The notes under the pieces were generated by a model that made no database searches, had not been told where the DNA came from, and was given only the letters and a program-made list of their open reading frames with translations. 64,000 bases of DNA from Neocallimastix lanati (nom. inval.) (lineage: Eukaryota > Neocallimastigomycota > Neocallimastigomycetes > Neocallimastigales > Neocallimastigaceae), in contig JACVTC010000077.1 in assembly GCA_016946835.1 (NCBI GenBank), positions 411,001-475,000 of the forward strand, read 5' to 3'. The position numbers were made by a program, and so were the translations under genes. Below are positions 47,373 to 58,019 of this stretch, one piece after another. Numbering within the stretch: position 1 is the stretch's first letter; the number at the start of each line of letters is the position of its first letter.

Positions 47373-49680
47373 AGTTTACTTGTATACAATTAATATTAAT
47401 TTGAACTAAATTAAATTATAAAGTAACAAATATATTAAATTTTTTTTTCTTTTTTTTTTTTTCTATTAAAACAATTTCTTTTTTTTAAAACTTTATTTGA
47501 TAAGATTAATAATCATTTTTTATTACTTTTTATTTCTAAAAAGAAAATCAAAATCAAAATCAAAATCAAAATCAAAATCAGAATCAATAATAATAATAAT
47601 AATAATAAATATATAAGTAAATGAAATACTTTATATGTACGATTATCTTTTCTTTTAATATTTATTTTTATTTTTAAAATATTTAAAAATATATATTTAT
47701 ATTTTTTTCTCCTTTGTTTTTTTCACTATACATTCATAGAATATATTACAATATTATTATTTTATATTAAAATTCTATTAAAAGTGATAAAAATACAAAC
47801 CGTTTATTAAAGATATAATTTATATTAATAATATATTATATAATATTATTAATATTAAATGTTAATATGCTAGCAATATATAACTAATATATTATCATTA
47901 TATTAATATAATGTTTATAAAATTATAAAAAAAAAATAAATGTTAAGTAAAAAAAAAAAAAAAAGGAAATTAACATTTTGGACCCTTATTTTATATAAAA
48001 TCCAATATAGTAATTCTATTCGTTAAATAATAGGATGGTAGGTATTTAAATAAATTAAGAAATAATATAACTTATAATAAATAATGCATAATATATATTA
48101 TTTAATTATAAAATTAATTATATTATTAGTTTTTTATAAGTGATAAATTCTTAATAAATAATTTCCATAATATTATATAGTTATAATGAATATATATTAT
48201 TAATAAAAAATATTATATTGAAAGTATTATTTTTTTTTTAAAAAAAAAAAAGAACAAGAAATAACAAATTTGCTTATTATAATACTTTATCTTATTATTA
48301 CATTATTTCTATTCATATTCTATTTATTTTATTTTATTTTATTTCTTTTGGTTTGCGATTGTTTAATAATTATATATAAACTTCTTTATTTTGTTAAATA
48401 ATAAGATAAATTAAGTAGCGGTTGAATAAAATAAAATAACAATTAACAATAACAATAAAATATTTAATTAGTATAATTAGTATATTTTTTTTATTAAATT
48501 TATTATTATATTTCTTATTCTTTATTTTCATTTGTATTTTTACTTTATTTATTGACTAATAAAAAGAAATAAAAAAAGTTTAAAATTTATAATAGATATC
48601 TTGTTATTGTATATATATATATTTTTTTCTTTTAATTATTTTTTATTTTTATTTATATTTTTATTTATATTTTTATTTTTAATAAGTTCAAATAAATTCA
48701 TTTATATTTATATTTATTTATTTACTAGTTAATTATTAATAACTTTTTAAAATGCAAGTAGATAATAGAATATAAAGAATATAAAATTATATATTAATTC
48801 TAATAATGTCTATAATTATCATAATTATATGATTGATGCTTATTATATAAATATTTTTTGGATAAAGTATACCTTTGTATACTATTTTTTTTTTTTTTTT
48901 TTTTTTTAAATATATATATAATAATAATATTAAAAATAATTATTAATAAGATTAAGATTAAATAATGGATTTATGCCTTGTTTTTCCGCTTTTTTTAAAG
49001 GGATATTAATATACGAAAAAAAAATTACTTTATATTAATTTATATAATATATACAATATATTTTAAGATATGCTCTTCCTGTTTAATATATGTACAATAT
49101 ATTGAGATATTCTTAAAATATATTATATGTATTTATATTTGTATTCTTAATTTATTATTATTTTTATATATATTTTCATTTTTCTATTTTTTCGTTTTTT
49201 TCTATTTTCCTTTGTATTAATATTTGTATTTATGACAATCATTTATTTAATACATTAATTATTTATCCATTTAAATAACAATGTTAAAATTGTCCACAAT
49301 TTTTTAATTTGCCTTTTTGTATTTTAATGTAATTTTAAATATACAATATGTTCAATTTGTATATTAATTTATATGAATATATTAAATTATATTGATTGTT
49401 AATAAATTTATAATCAAGATATTAAAATATATATTTTTTTTTATACAATATATATGGTATACATTTAATATATATTAAAGAAAGTTTATTAAATGTAGTA
49501 ATAAAGAAATAAAAAAAAAAAAAATATATATATATATATATACAGATATTTATTAATAGAATATAATAAATAATAGAAAATAGGCAACAGAGTTTAAGAG
49601 AAAAAAACAAAACAAAGATAAAAATATATAAAAAAAAATCTTTTTAAAAACTAATTAATTTATTAATAGTAAAATTATAA
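46518..49680. other. AT-rich intergenic stretch with homopolymers
   Basis: Poly-A/T runs over 20 bases at about 46717, 46937, 46977, 47340 and 48883; a short (AAAATC)n run at 47546-47582; AAT repeats at 47587-47608. The patch 47965-48050 is slightly richer in G and C but has no open frame. No gene seen. Confidence 0.6.
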
Positions 49681-49686
49681 AAATTA

Positions 49687-49780
49687 TTAATAGAATAATT
49701 ATTAGATTCAGCTGTGATAAAAAAAAAAAAAATAAAAAAATTAATAGAATAATTATTAGATTCAGCTGTGATAAAAAAAA
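49687..49780. repeat. 54-bp tandem duplication
   Basis: TTAATAGAATAATTATTAGA followed by TTCAGCTGTGATAAAAAA occurs at 49687 and 49741. Confidence 0.9.
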
Positions 49781-50140
49781 AAAATAAAAAAATAAAAAAG
49801 GGTGATTTTGATTTATTTATTTATTTAATATTTAATAATGAATAATAATAAAAATATTATTTCTATATTCTTTTTAAAAATAATTTTAATATGATAAATA
49901 TTAACAAGAATAATAATTATTATTAATATTTTTCTCAGTTATTATCATGCCGTTGTAATATAAAAATTAATGCAGTGAAAATCTTTGGAATGTTACACAT
50001 TAAATAACTATATACTGTGTAGTATTATTAATTAAATAAATTGTTATCGGATAAACTATTATAAAATGATTATGAATAATTAATAAAATAAAAAAATAAA
50101 ATTTACTACAATAGTGAATTGTTAAATAATAATAAATAGT
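49781..50140. other. AT-rich intergenic stretch
   Basis: No gene or repeat of note; a few mixed-composition patches (for example 49945-49995) have no open frame. Confidence 0.5.
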
Positions 50141-50144
50141 AAAT

Positions 50145-50385
50145 AATTAATAATAAATAATAAATAATAAATAATAAATAATAAATAATAAATAATAAAT
50201 AATAAATAATAAATAATAAATAATAAATAAATAAATTCATTAAGTATTAAATAATAAAAAAATAATAAATAAATAAATAAATAATAAATAAATTCATTAA
50301 GTATTAAATAATAAAAAAATAATAAATAAATAAATAAATAATAAATAAATTCATTAAGTATTAAATAATAAAAAAATAATAATGT
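50145..50385. repeat. (AATAAAT)n microsatellite and ~55-bp repeats
   Basis: About 80 bp of AATAAAT units are followed by three near-identical copies of a unit containing TTCATTAAGTATTAAATAAT, at about 50235, 50291 and 50348. Confidence 0.9.
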
Positions 50386-50895
50386 TAAAGAAGAATAAAT
50401 TTAAACTATATTACTTTATTGTAATATTTTAAAAAGTATCTGAAGTATGGAAAAGTTCACTAAATATTATAAAATTAAAGTGATTTATACGTATATACAT
50501 AAGAATTTTTTTAATGTAAATTTTTATTTTTATTTTAATCAATACATAATACATGTATTGTTATCCTTATCCTTTAATCCAAGTATGTTAAGCAAAGGCA
50601 GTTTATGAAATTTAACTTTTAAATTTTATTATTGTTATATAAAGTATAATAAATATAAATCCTGTATATATCTAATATATCATATTTATTTTTTTTATTT
50701 TTATTTTTATTTGTTTTTTAATATTGTTATAAATAATTATTTTAATAAAATATTTATATTATTATTAGAGATAAAAATAAAACAAAATCTAATGCTTTAA
50801 AAACATATTCATATTTATAAATTTATTATAAATAAATTAAAATGAATATAATTTTATTTATTTTTAATATAAATCTTTTTTTTGAAGCATTAATT
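50386..50895. other. AT-rich intergenic stretch
   Basis: Mixed patches at 50430-50490 and 50540-50620 contain more G and C but no open frame or RNA-like motif that I can support. Confidence 0.5.
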
Positions 50896-50896
50896 T

Positions 50897-51190
50897 TTAT
50901 TTATTTTATTTTATTTTATTTTATTTTATTTTATTTTATTTTATTTTATTTTATTTTATTTTATTTTATTTTATTTTATTTTATTTTATTTTATTTTATT
51001 TTATTTTATTTTATTTTATTTTATTTTATTTTATTTTATTTTATTTTATTTTATTTTATTTTATTTTATTTAATCTGTACTTTATATTCATATTTCAACT
51101 ATTTATTTTATTTTATTTTATTTTATTTTATTTTATTTTACTTTATTTTATTTTACTTTATTTTATTTTATTTTATTTTAATTTAATTTA
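50897..51190. repeat. (TTTTA)n pentanucleotide microsatellite
   Basis: Roughly 170 bp of perfect ATTTT units, a short interruption (TAATCTGTACTTTATATTCA, 51070), then more units. The interruption matches 16101. The Phe-Ile-Leu-Tyr open frame over it is an artefact. Confidence 0.95.
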
Positions 51191-51899
51191 ATTTAATTTA
51201 ATTTAATTTATTTTATTATTTTATTTATTTCATTTCATTTTATTTTATTAAATTTCATTCATTACTATTTATTTATTAAAATTTTAAATATTAGTCATTA
51301 TAAAATTTGAAATAGTATAATTTTTAGTGATAAAATTCTTGATTTCAATATTTATTTTATAAAAGTGAAATTTTTAAATGGGTAATTATTTAATAAAAAG
51401 TGTAAATTAATAATTATTATTAATGTAATATAAAACTTTCTAAACTTAACCCTTTTTATATGTAAGTATGAATATTATTTCTAATATGAATTTTTATTAA
51501 TAAGATTATTAATTTAATAATATATAATAAATAAATTTAAATTTATTATATATATATATTTTATTTATTTAAAAGTTTATTCGTTTTATCTGTTAAACTT
51601 TTTTATAATAAAAGAAAAAAAAAAAAAAAATCAAAAATTAACTGTAATTTTATCAAATATTTTTCCACCTTTAATAGCTAATATCTAATCCTCAGATAAA
51701 TTTATATCAAAAACTAATATATTAAATATATTTAATATATTATTAAATTATTAAAAAAAAAAAAAAAAATTTTAAATTATTCAAATGTATTTCATGTTAA
51801 ATTCGAATCAGATTCATAATAAAAAAAAAAATGTTATAAATAGTATATAATAATTATTGGCTATAAATAGTTATAAATTATGTAATTTTAGGATGTGAA
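51191..51899. other. AT-rich intergenic stretch left of the MULE
   Basis: Short ATTTA runs grade into A/T tracts. No gene. No copy of the sequence beyond the right TIR (58020 onward) is seen at its outer end, so no target-site duplication is evident. Confidence 0.5.
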
Positions 51900-51927
51900 G
51901 CATTTCGACATAATTTATGTATAATCA
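51900..51927 (+). repeat. MULE left terminal inverted repeat
   Basis: 28 bases, perfect inverse of 57992-58019, about 6.06 kb away. Chance identity of this length in mixed-base sequence is very unlikely. Confidence 0.85.
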
Positions 51928-52052
51928 GCATAAATATTTGTATAATGCGTATAATTTATGTAATACGCCATAACTTTCAACGTATATTTTTATTTATTGT
52001 ATTTTAGAATTAAAAAAATAAAATAAAAACTAAAAAAAATAATAAATAAAAG

Positions 52053-52309
52053 TATTAGAAAATAAGATTTATATCTTATTAAGTTAACTTTATTAATTAT
52101 GAAGAGTTACATGTTTCTATTTTGATTTTATATAGATTTTTTTTTTTTTTTGGCTTATGTAAAATGGGAGCAAATTACATGTATTTATATATCTTAAATG
52201 TGGCTTAACAATATTAGTAATAACTTAATACATGAATATTCTAAGAACTATTACATTAGTAATGTATTATTAATTATTAGTAATTTAACTATATTCACAT
52301 ATTCTAACA
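52053..52309 (-). repeat. 3' LTR of copy B
   Basis: Ends on the plus strand with CACATATTCTAACA, followed by the complement of the polypurine tract. Contains a 15-T run where the partner has 16. Confidence 0.88.
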
Positions 52310-52641
52310 TTCCCTCTTTAACCTAATTATTCAGTAATGAATAAATTGGTTTACTGGTAAATATGTGCATACAAAAATATTCTATTCTATAATATTATTC
52401 ACTTGATATTATTAAACTATAAATTATTTCTTTTCTAACTTAACTTCACTTTTTCATAAATACAATAATCTTACATTATATTAATTCTTTAATTCAATTT
52501 AAATATTGCTAAAATAATTTCTTTAATATGCTCGTAATCTAATTATTTCCCTCTAGAACTAAATATTTAATATTAATACACCACTTATACTAGATGTACC
52601 TAAAACATCTCTTATCATTATGGTTTATATACAATTTATAT

Positions 52642-52680
52642 GATGGAAACCTTCCTCTTGAAGGGTGATATTATACCATC
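52642..52680. other. Two-part hairpin, GATGG/CCATC outer stem, copy B
   Basis: GATGG pairs with CCATC; the inner ACCTT pairs with the AAGGGT block around CCTCTTG. Two related hairpins follow in the same element, each after a TGGA motif. At 53530-53559, TGG and CCA enclose CCTTT with AAAGG. At 53573-53591, CCTAT pairs with ATAGG. Confidence 0.6.
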
Positions 52681-52735
52681 TCAATCTGTGAATACCTCTT
52701 CTTTATTAGGATTTACATCACTTTCAATCATAAAC

Positions 52736-52752
52736 CGCTTTCTAGATAAGCG
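52736..52752. other. Hairpin CGCTT/AAGCG
   Basis: CGCTT and AAGCG enclose TCTAGAT. Relatives are at 53902-53916 (GCTT with AAGC, loop TCTAGTT) and 52770-52789 (TCGCT with AGCGA). Each is followed within a base or two by TAAC, mostly TAACT. Confidence 0.55.
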
Positions 52753-53628
52753 CTAACTCTTATATATTTTCGCTTTATAGCTTTAGCGATAACTATTACA
52801 ACAAATCCTTAATTATATATATCGGTGTACTTTATAAATCATAATCTTTGGTTATTAAATATGATTGCATTCATTGTTAATTATATTATTCTAGCCATTT
52901 AAACTTATTAGGTAAACAATATAAATTGTCTTATAATTGATAATGATTCAACATTTCAATTAATTTCTTCTTGTAGGTTAATTTTTGTTAATTTTCACTA
53001 TTAGGCTAATGTATAATTTAAGTATCTTGAGAAATATTAGTCTTATCATGTAAATTTCTATTTTCGTTTTCTTCTTTTTGATATTTTAAATCTTCTTCTC
53101 TATTAAATCATTTTTAGTTACTGAATGATATCCTAAAAAATTTTCGTGTTAATTAACTTATAATTTATGTTTTCTCATATTCGTTTATGTTCTTAATTTA
53201 AATTTTTATATATGATCATTGTCCCCCTCAAATCTAAAAATTTTAGAAGTTAATATTTAGATTTGAACATATATGAAAATTATCAGTAAATAAATATTGC
53301 CAAATAAACAACATACTATACGTGATAGCATTCAGAAAATATGATGATATATGTAAATATCTTCAATTATTAGTATATGTACAATTGTAAACTGTCAGTA
53401 CAGTAAAAAAAATATTTACCAATTGGTCGTTCAAAAAAAAAATTACATAATATTTAAAGGTAATATGAGGAGTCTTACTACAATCACTAACATTCTACGA
53501 ATGTTATATCATCGTCATCATAATTTTAATGGAGCCCTTTCACAAAAGGTGTTATACCACAGTCGATGGAACCCTATCTAGTATAAATAGGTCTTACACA
53601 ATCCTTAATATCTATTATCAATATGTAA

Positions 53629-53648
53629 AACTTATTTCACGCTAAGTT
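53629..53648. other. Hairpin with loop ATTTCACGCT (stem AACTT/AAGTT)
   Basis: Five base pairs directly around the invariant loop. The stem differs from those at 11914, 53682 and 53807. Confidence 0.65.
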
Positions 53649-53681
53649 AAACCATGATATATTATTTTAATAAAATTGAAT

Positions 53682-53703
53682 ATACCCATTTCACGCTAGG
53701 TAT
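53682..53703. other. Hairpin with loop ATTTCACGCT (stem ATACC/GGTAT)
   Basis: Five base pairs, with one extra base on each side of the invariant loop. Confidence 0.65.
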
Positions 53704-53806
53704 CCAATTAACTTCAAATTACATAATAAAATTGAAGAACATGCTTATTTCAAGTATAACATTTCTTTCATAAATATGACGTCCTTCTTTTTAAAAATTA
53801 TAGAAT

Positions 53807-53828
53807 ATGCTCATTTCACGCTAAGCAT
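53807..53828. other. Hairpin with loop ATTTCACGCT (stem ATGCT/AGCAT)
   Basis: Five base pairs, with one extra base on each side of the invariant loop. A degenerate relative (ATGCTTATTTCAAG) lies at about 53740. Confidence 0.65.
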
Positions 53829-54259
53829 TTCTATTTAATTTATAAATGTGTACTTATATTAATACTAATTAGTACTTTGTGACATCCTCCTTCGATAATC
53901 CGCTTTCTAGTTAAGCAGTAACTATTAAATTATTCGGATATAAAAATTATAAATGTATATTGATATCTATACTTCTCAGTACAGCAATATTTTGAGTTGA
54001 TTGTAATACAATATTTGAGGGATAGATTAACTATATGTTCATCATATTATTTATCTTTAACAAGTAGTCTGATATTTTTCTTCTATTTTTTTTTTTTTTT
54101 TATAAGTCATTATTTCCTTCATGAATTTCACTATTTCTCTTAGAATACCATTCTTTTTCAAATTTAATTTGTTCTCTAATAATATCTGCGATATATGACT
54201 TAAAAACATATCAAGCGTTATGAACAAAAAATCACCTTTCTTTAATTTACCATCACATT

Positions 54260-55260
54260 CATCCTCATCATTACAAAATATGAATTAAACCAATTTTAGG
54301 AACAATAACATAATGCTTCTCTTCATTTTGTTCAATTAAAGTATGTAACATAGCAGAATGATCAACAAGTGATAAATAAGCATCTGCATTTAATTCTGTA
54401 ATATCATCTGAAATAACTAAATGAATTTCATTTTTATCTGGAGGTGGAATGAAACTATCTAATTTTATATTTGGATTAACTAGAATCACCATTTGCCCAA
54501 AAAGTCCATTCATTATTCATTTGTATTTAACCCATTAATAACATAATTTAAGAGATGTAGAATTTTTGATAGTATATACTTGTCTATTATAATCAATAAT
54601 CTTGTTATCTTACGAAAAAGGAGTATCCATGAATATCAGCGTATTGTACAAATTCACTAATGGAATGTTCATACAAAGAATCTGGTTTTGGGTTATCGGT
54701 AAACATCACAACGGCACGTTTATGCTTTTTGAAAGCATTTTTATCTTCAACATATTGGTATGAAACTTCCATTTAAACTTGAATATCAGGACATGTTTAT
54801 TTATAAAGAGCAGTAGATGGTTTAATATAACAATAACGCATATTCACTTATTGAACAAGTTTCTTTATCACCGACTCTTCTTCCAAAAAAGACATCATGT
54901 ATTTTAATAGTATAACCTACTGGACAAGAAATTTTATCTCCTTTTATTGATTCTGGTAGTACATAAACTCTTACACCACAAAATTTTGAAGTTATTATTG
55001 GTAATTCTGCAATATATTTTGATTCAATAGTTTCTTCATTTTCATTATCTGGTAAAATCATTGAAAATAAATCAAAAGAATTTTTTATCTCTTTTCTCTC
55101 CATCATTAAATTCATAATACTTTCCTATAAAGTTTATTATCTTTCGATGAACTATTATTTTCTTCGTCTTTATTTTCTTCTTTATTTTCTTCATCTTTAT
55201 TTTCTATCCTTCTAAATTTTATGAATATCAATTCATAAAGTTAAAATATTTATAATAATT
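54260..55260 (-). pseudogene. Broken lectin-glycosyltransferase gene (SUEL-like plus GMA12/MNN10-like)
   Basis: Minus sense. After an acidic Glu/Asn/Lys linker (about 55210-55130), 55115-54822 reads as a galactose-binding SUEL-type lectin domain: CGVRVYVLPESIKGDKISCP, then VGYTIKIHDVFFGRR and a Cys. In a shifted frame it continues TCPDIQV and MEVSYQYVEDK, the usual lectin-domain end. Without a gap follows a glycosyltransferase-like start, KRAVVMFTDNPKPDSLYEHS and ADIHGYSFF (about 54725-54615). Then come NEWTFWANGD at the place of the family DxD motif, and VNPNIKLDSFIPP with KNEIHLVISDD (54478-54400). At least two frameshifts and several stops break it. The GT34 family transfers galactose or mannose in the Golgi. 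The lectin call is firmer than the transferase family. Confidence 0.65.
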
Positions 55261-55369
55261 CATTTCGTTAAAAGAAAATTTTCTTTAATTTCAGATTTGA
55301 AATTATTTCAATTATTCTTATTTAATTTAATTTAAAATTTCAATTTCGAAATTTCAAAAATAGATCTCC

Positions 55370-55580
55370 AAAAAAAAATTTCTTGACTTTAACTATAACC
55401 AGTTGTTAATACTATCCATATCATTATCCATATTGTTAATGAGAATATTTACTTTTCTAAAATATTCAATTGCCTTTTTATTTTCATTAGCTTTATGTAG
55501 TGTAATCCTTCAAAATTAATTAAACTCCTTGCGAAGAAATATTCTATATGGTTTTCAGCGGCACTTCAAATTTCCAAAAT
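55370..55580 (-). other. Short coding-like piece upstream of the captured gene
   Basis: Two frames read AENHIEYFFARSLINFEG and KANENKKAIEYFRKVN in minus sense, the latter ending NNMDNDMDSINNWL and TAG. It could be a TPR-like or gag-like scrap. I do not recognise it with confidence. Confidence 0.3.
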
Positions 55581-55704
55581 TTTGGATTTCAATTTTAGAT
55601 CTTAAAATAGTTTCATAAGATATAGCATAAAATTAAATCTTGATTTATAAGGGTTAGAATTTCAATAATTTTCTCCTTTTGATATAATAGTATTGCCTGG
55701 CACA

Positions 55705-55726
55705 GGATTCATCTTTCAGAGAATCC
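55705..55726. other. Leader hairpin of copy B (GGATTC/GAATCC)
   Basis: Perfect 6-bp stem around ATCTTTCAGA, close to the 5' LTR in element sense. The corresponding place in copy A (12559-12581) has a different stem. Confidence 0.55.
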
Positions 55727-55811
55727 TCTTAAGGTCAATGAGAGTCAATGAGTGTTGATTAGACTCTTTAAGAGTCAATGAGACTCTTAATAAGATATAA
55801 ATCTTATTTTC

Positions 55812-56068
55812 TAATAGATTAAGAGTCTATATCTTATTAAGTTAACTTTATTAATTATGAAGAGTTACATGTTTCTATTTTGATTTTATATAGATTTTTT
55901 TTTTTTTTTTGGCTTATGTAAAATGGGAGCAAATTACATGTATTTATATATCTTAAATGTGGCTTAACAATATTAGTAATAACTTAATACATGAATATTC
56001 TAAGAACTATTACATTAGTAATGTATTATTAATTATTAGTAATTTAACTATATTCACATATTCTAACA
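55812..56068 (-). repeat. 5' LTR of copy B
   Basis: Direct repeat of 52053-52309, followed on the right by the target duplication AAAAG. The leader motif lies on its left. Confidence 0.88.
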
Positions 56069-56261
56069 AAAAGAATAAATAAGTTTTCTGTTAAGAATTT
56101 TATTTTATTTTTATTTATTTATTTTCAATTATTTAATTAATTTTCATTTTATTATTATATTTTATTATTAAATATTTTATATTTTATTATTAAATTAATT
56201 AAATAATAAAATAAAATTTATTTTAATATTAAATATTTATTATTAATAAAATTTAAATATT

Positions 56262-56405
56262 GATATTGATTTTAATAAAATATAAAGATATTGATATTAA
56301 TAAAATATAAAGATATTGATATTAATAAAATATAATGATATTGATATTAATAAAATATAATGATATTGATATTAATAAAATGTATTGATATTGATATTAA
56401 TATAA
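56262..56405. repeat. 25-bp tandem repeat
   Basis: About five copies of a unit containing GATATTGATATTAATAAAAT, inside the MULE between the nested element and the transposase stop. Confidence 0.85.
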
Positions 56406-56448
56406 TTTAAACTATATATATTCTAGTTAATTATTATTATTTATAAAT

Positions 56449-57748
56449 TTAGAGCTTGTTTAATTCTAATAAACATTTATACCATAAATCAATGATATCA
56501 TTTTTATCATATTTTTTATCAATTAATTCGGATTCCTTTTTTTTGTATTTTTTAATTAAATCATTGATTTCATCAGTTTTTGTTAATATTCTTCTTTTTT
56601 TCTTTTTCCAAACTCCTTCAATTTTCCTTTTGTAATTATAGTAAGATAAAGATTCTTCTCTTTTTAAATGATAAATCAATTCATAGAAAGAAGGTTTTTT
56701 GTAAAACAATTTTTTTAAGTAATTATTAAAAGATTCTGAAGCATTATTTGTTATGTGGTTTATATCATTATAATAATTCCAATATTGAATATCATATTTA
56801 TATAAATAAGTCTTATTAAAATAATCCAAAAAATTTAAAAAAATGGAAATAATTATATATTTGACATATAATTCTAATATACTTATAAATATCAAATATA
56901 TATTCAGGATTTATAAAAGGAAAATTTGTAATAGCTTTATAAAACAAATAAATTTTATGATTACTTTCAACTTCATTATAACATAATCTGTTTTTTTGAA
57001 CTTCTAACGATCTTTTATAATGCCATACACAATATTTAATAGTAATATTAGGAAATATTTTAATGGCAGCATTGGATATAACTTTTTCAAAATCACAATG
57101 CAAAATTTTTGGCGTAACTATAATATTATTATTATATTTACTTGTATTCTTTTTTAATTCTTCAAATAACAGTTCATAGGTTGTTTGTGCAAACATATTT
57201 TCATTGTATTTAATAAACAATTCTGTTTGGAATGGTGATTGAAAAATTATAATATTAGAATTTTTGAATATCATTTAATTTTCATCTCTTTCGTTTATAT
57301 AATATTCAGATTCATCTAGAATTTCATTAAATTTTGATATATCAGGAGGTAGTTGTTTTTTTATATATCTTGATATTTGAGATTTAATTGAATTATATTC
57401 AGGGAATATCAGTCCAATTTCTTCAGATATTTCATTATATATATTTTTTGGATTTATATCAAATGGGATTGAGGTTTTTCTAATTTCATTTTTCATTTTA
57501 TGCTTTACTATTGATACAGATGCATCATATTCTTTTCCTGGATGAGTATGTTTATTTTCATAGTTTATTACTTTATTATTATCATTTAGAATAATGTATG
57601 ATTTACATTTTTTAACGGTTTTATATTCAGTACATTTGAATACCTTTGTCCTATTCGTTATATACCATAAATTAAATTTTTATTTTTTGATTACAATGAT
57701 TTGGTTTTTTTCTTTATTAGTTTCACTTATTTCTAATTGATCATCCAT
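56449..57748 (-). pseudogene. FLYWCH/MULE transposase, broken
   Basis: ATG at 57748 (MDDQLEISETNKEKN). A FLYWCH-type zinc finger follows, with CTEYKTVKKCKSYIIL and the HTH pair in NKHTHPGKEYD. A helical segment (NPKNIYNEISEEI) leads to the MULE core: FQSPFQTELFIKYNENMFAQ, TPKILHCDFEKVISNAAIKI and YCVWHYKRSLEVQKNRL (about 57110-57000). The C-terminal part, ITNNASESFNNYLKKLFYKK with LKREESLSYYNYKR, ends at TAA 56449. In-frame stops occur at codon 23 (about 57680) and at 57277-57275. A frame change joins the two C-terminal pieces near 56820-56890. The enzyme would cut and paste this element at the flanking TIRs. It is inactive in this copy. Confidence 0.85.
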
Positions 57749-57991
57749 TTATTATAAATATTTTAAATTAAAAGTTTTATTTTTTAATTTTTTTTTTTAA
57801 TCTTATTTTTTTTATCTTATATTTTTATTCTTTTTTTTTTTTTTTATTCTTTTTTTTTTTTTTTTTTTATTTTTTATTTTAAATTGAAAGTTTTATTTTT
57901 TAATTTTTTTTTTAATCTATTTTTTTTATCTTATATTTTTATTTTTTTTTATTTTTTATTTTACTAAGCCACATTGTAATACATGAATAAA

Positions 57992-58019
57992 TGATTATAC
58001 ATAAATTATGTCGAAATGC
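57992..58019 (-). repeat. MULE right terminal inverted repeat
   Basis: Reads TGATTATACATAAATTATGT followed by CGAAATGC on the plus strand, the exact reverse complement of the left end. Confidence 0.85.

Larger units (their letters stand above)
52053..56068 (-). mobile_element. LTR element (copy B) carrying a captured host-like gene
   Basis: LTRs of 257 bp at 52053-52309 and 55812-56068 are nearly identical; they differ in a T-run length and in the first ~20 bases. AAAAG flanks both sides (52048-52052 and 56069-56073), a 5-bp target-site duplication. In minus sense the LTR begins TGTTAGAATATGTG. The 3' LTR is preceded by the polypurine tract TTAAAGAGGGAA. The leader has ATTAAGAGTCTCA. The interior holds, in minus order, a leader with hairpins, a short coding-like piece, a lectin-glycosyltransferase pseudogene, and a ~1.9-kb non-coding zone homologous to copy A. 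No element proteins are encoded, so it is non-autonomous. The near-identical LTRs indicate a recent insertion. Confidence 0.88.
51900..58019 (-). mobile_element. MULE DNA transposon with 28-bp TIRs, host to a nested LTR element
   Basis: 51900-51927 (GCATTTCGACATAATTTATG plus 8 bases) is the exact reverse complement of 57992-58019. The 6.1-kb span encloses a FLYWCH/MULE transposase on the minus strand, ending about 260 bases from the right TIR. Removing the nested LTR element (52053-56068) leaves about 2.1 kb, a normal size for a one-gene MULE. A further palindrome (GCGTAT with ATACGC) lies inside the left end near 51938-51967. I could not find the 8-11 bp target duplication expected for this superfamily, so the insertion is old or the true ends lie slightly outside. 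Confidence 0.8.

Noticed and set aside
47546-47582. Telomere-like (AAAATC)n run
   Set aside because: Only about six units, internal, and embedded in ordinary AT-rich DNA.
50842-51186. 114-codon plus-strand ORF (Phe-Ile-Leu-Tyr repeats)
   Set aside because: Translation of the (TTTTA)n microsatellite.
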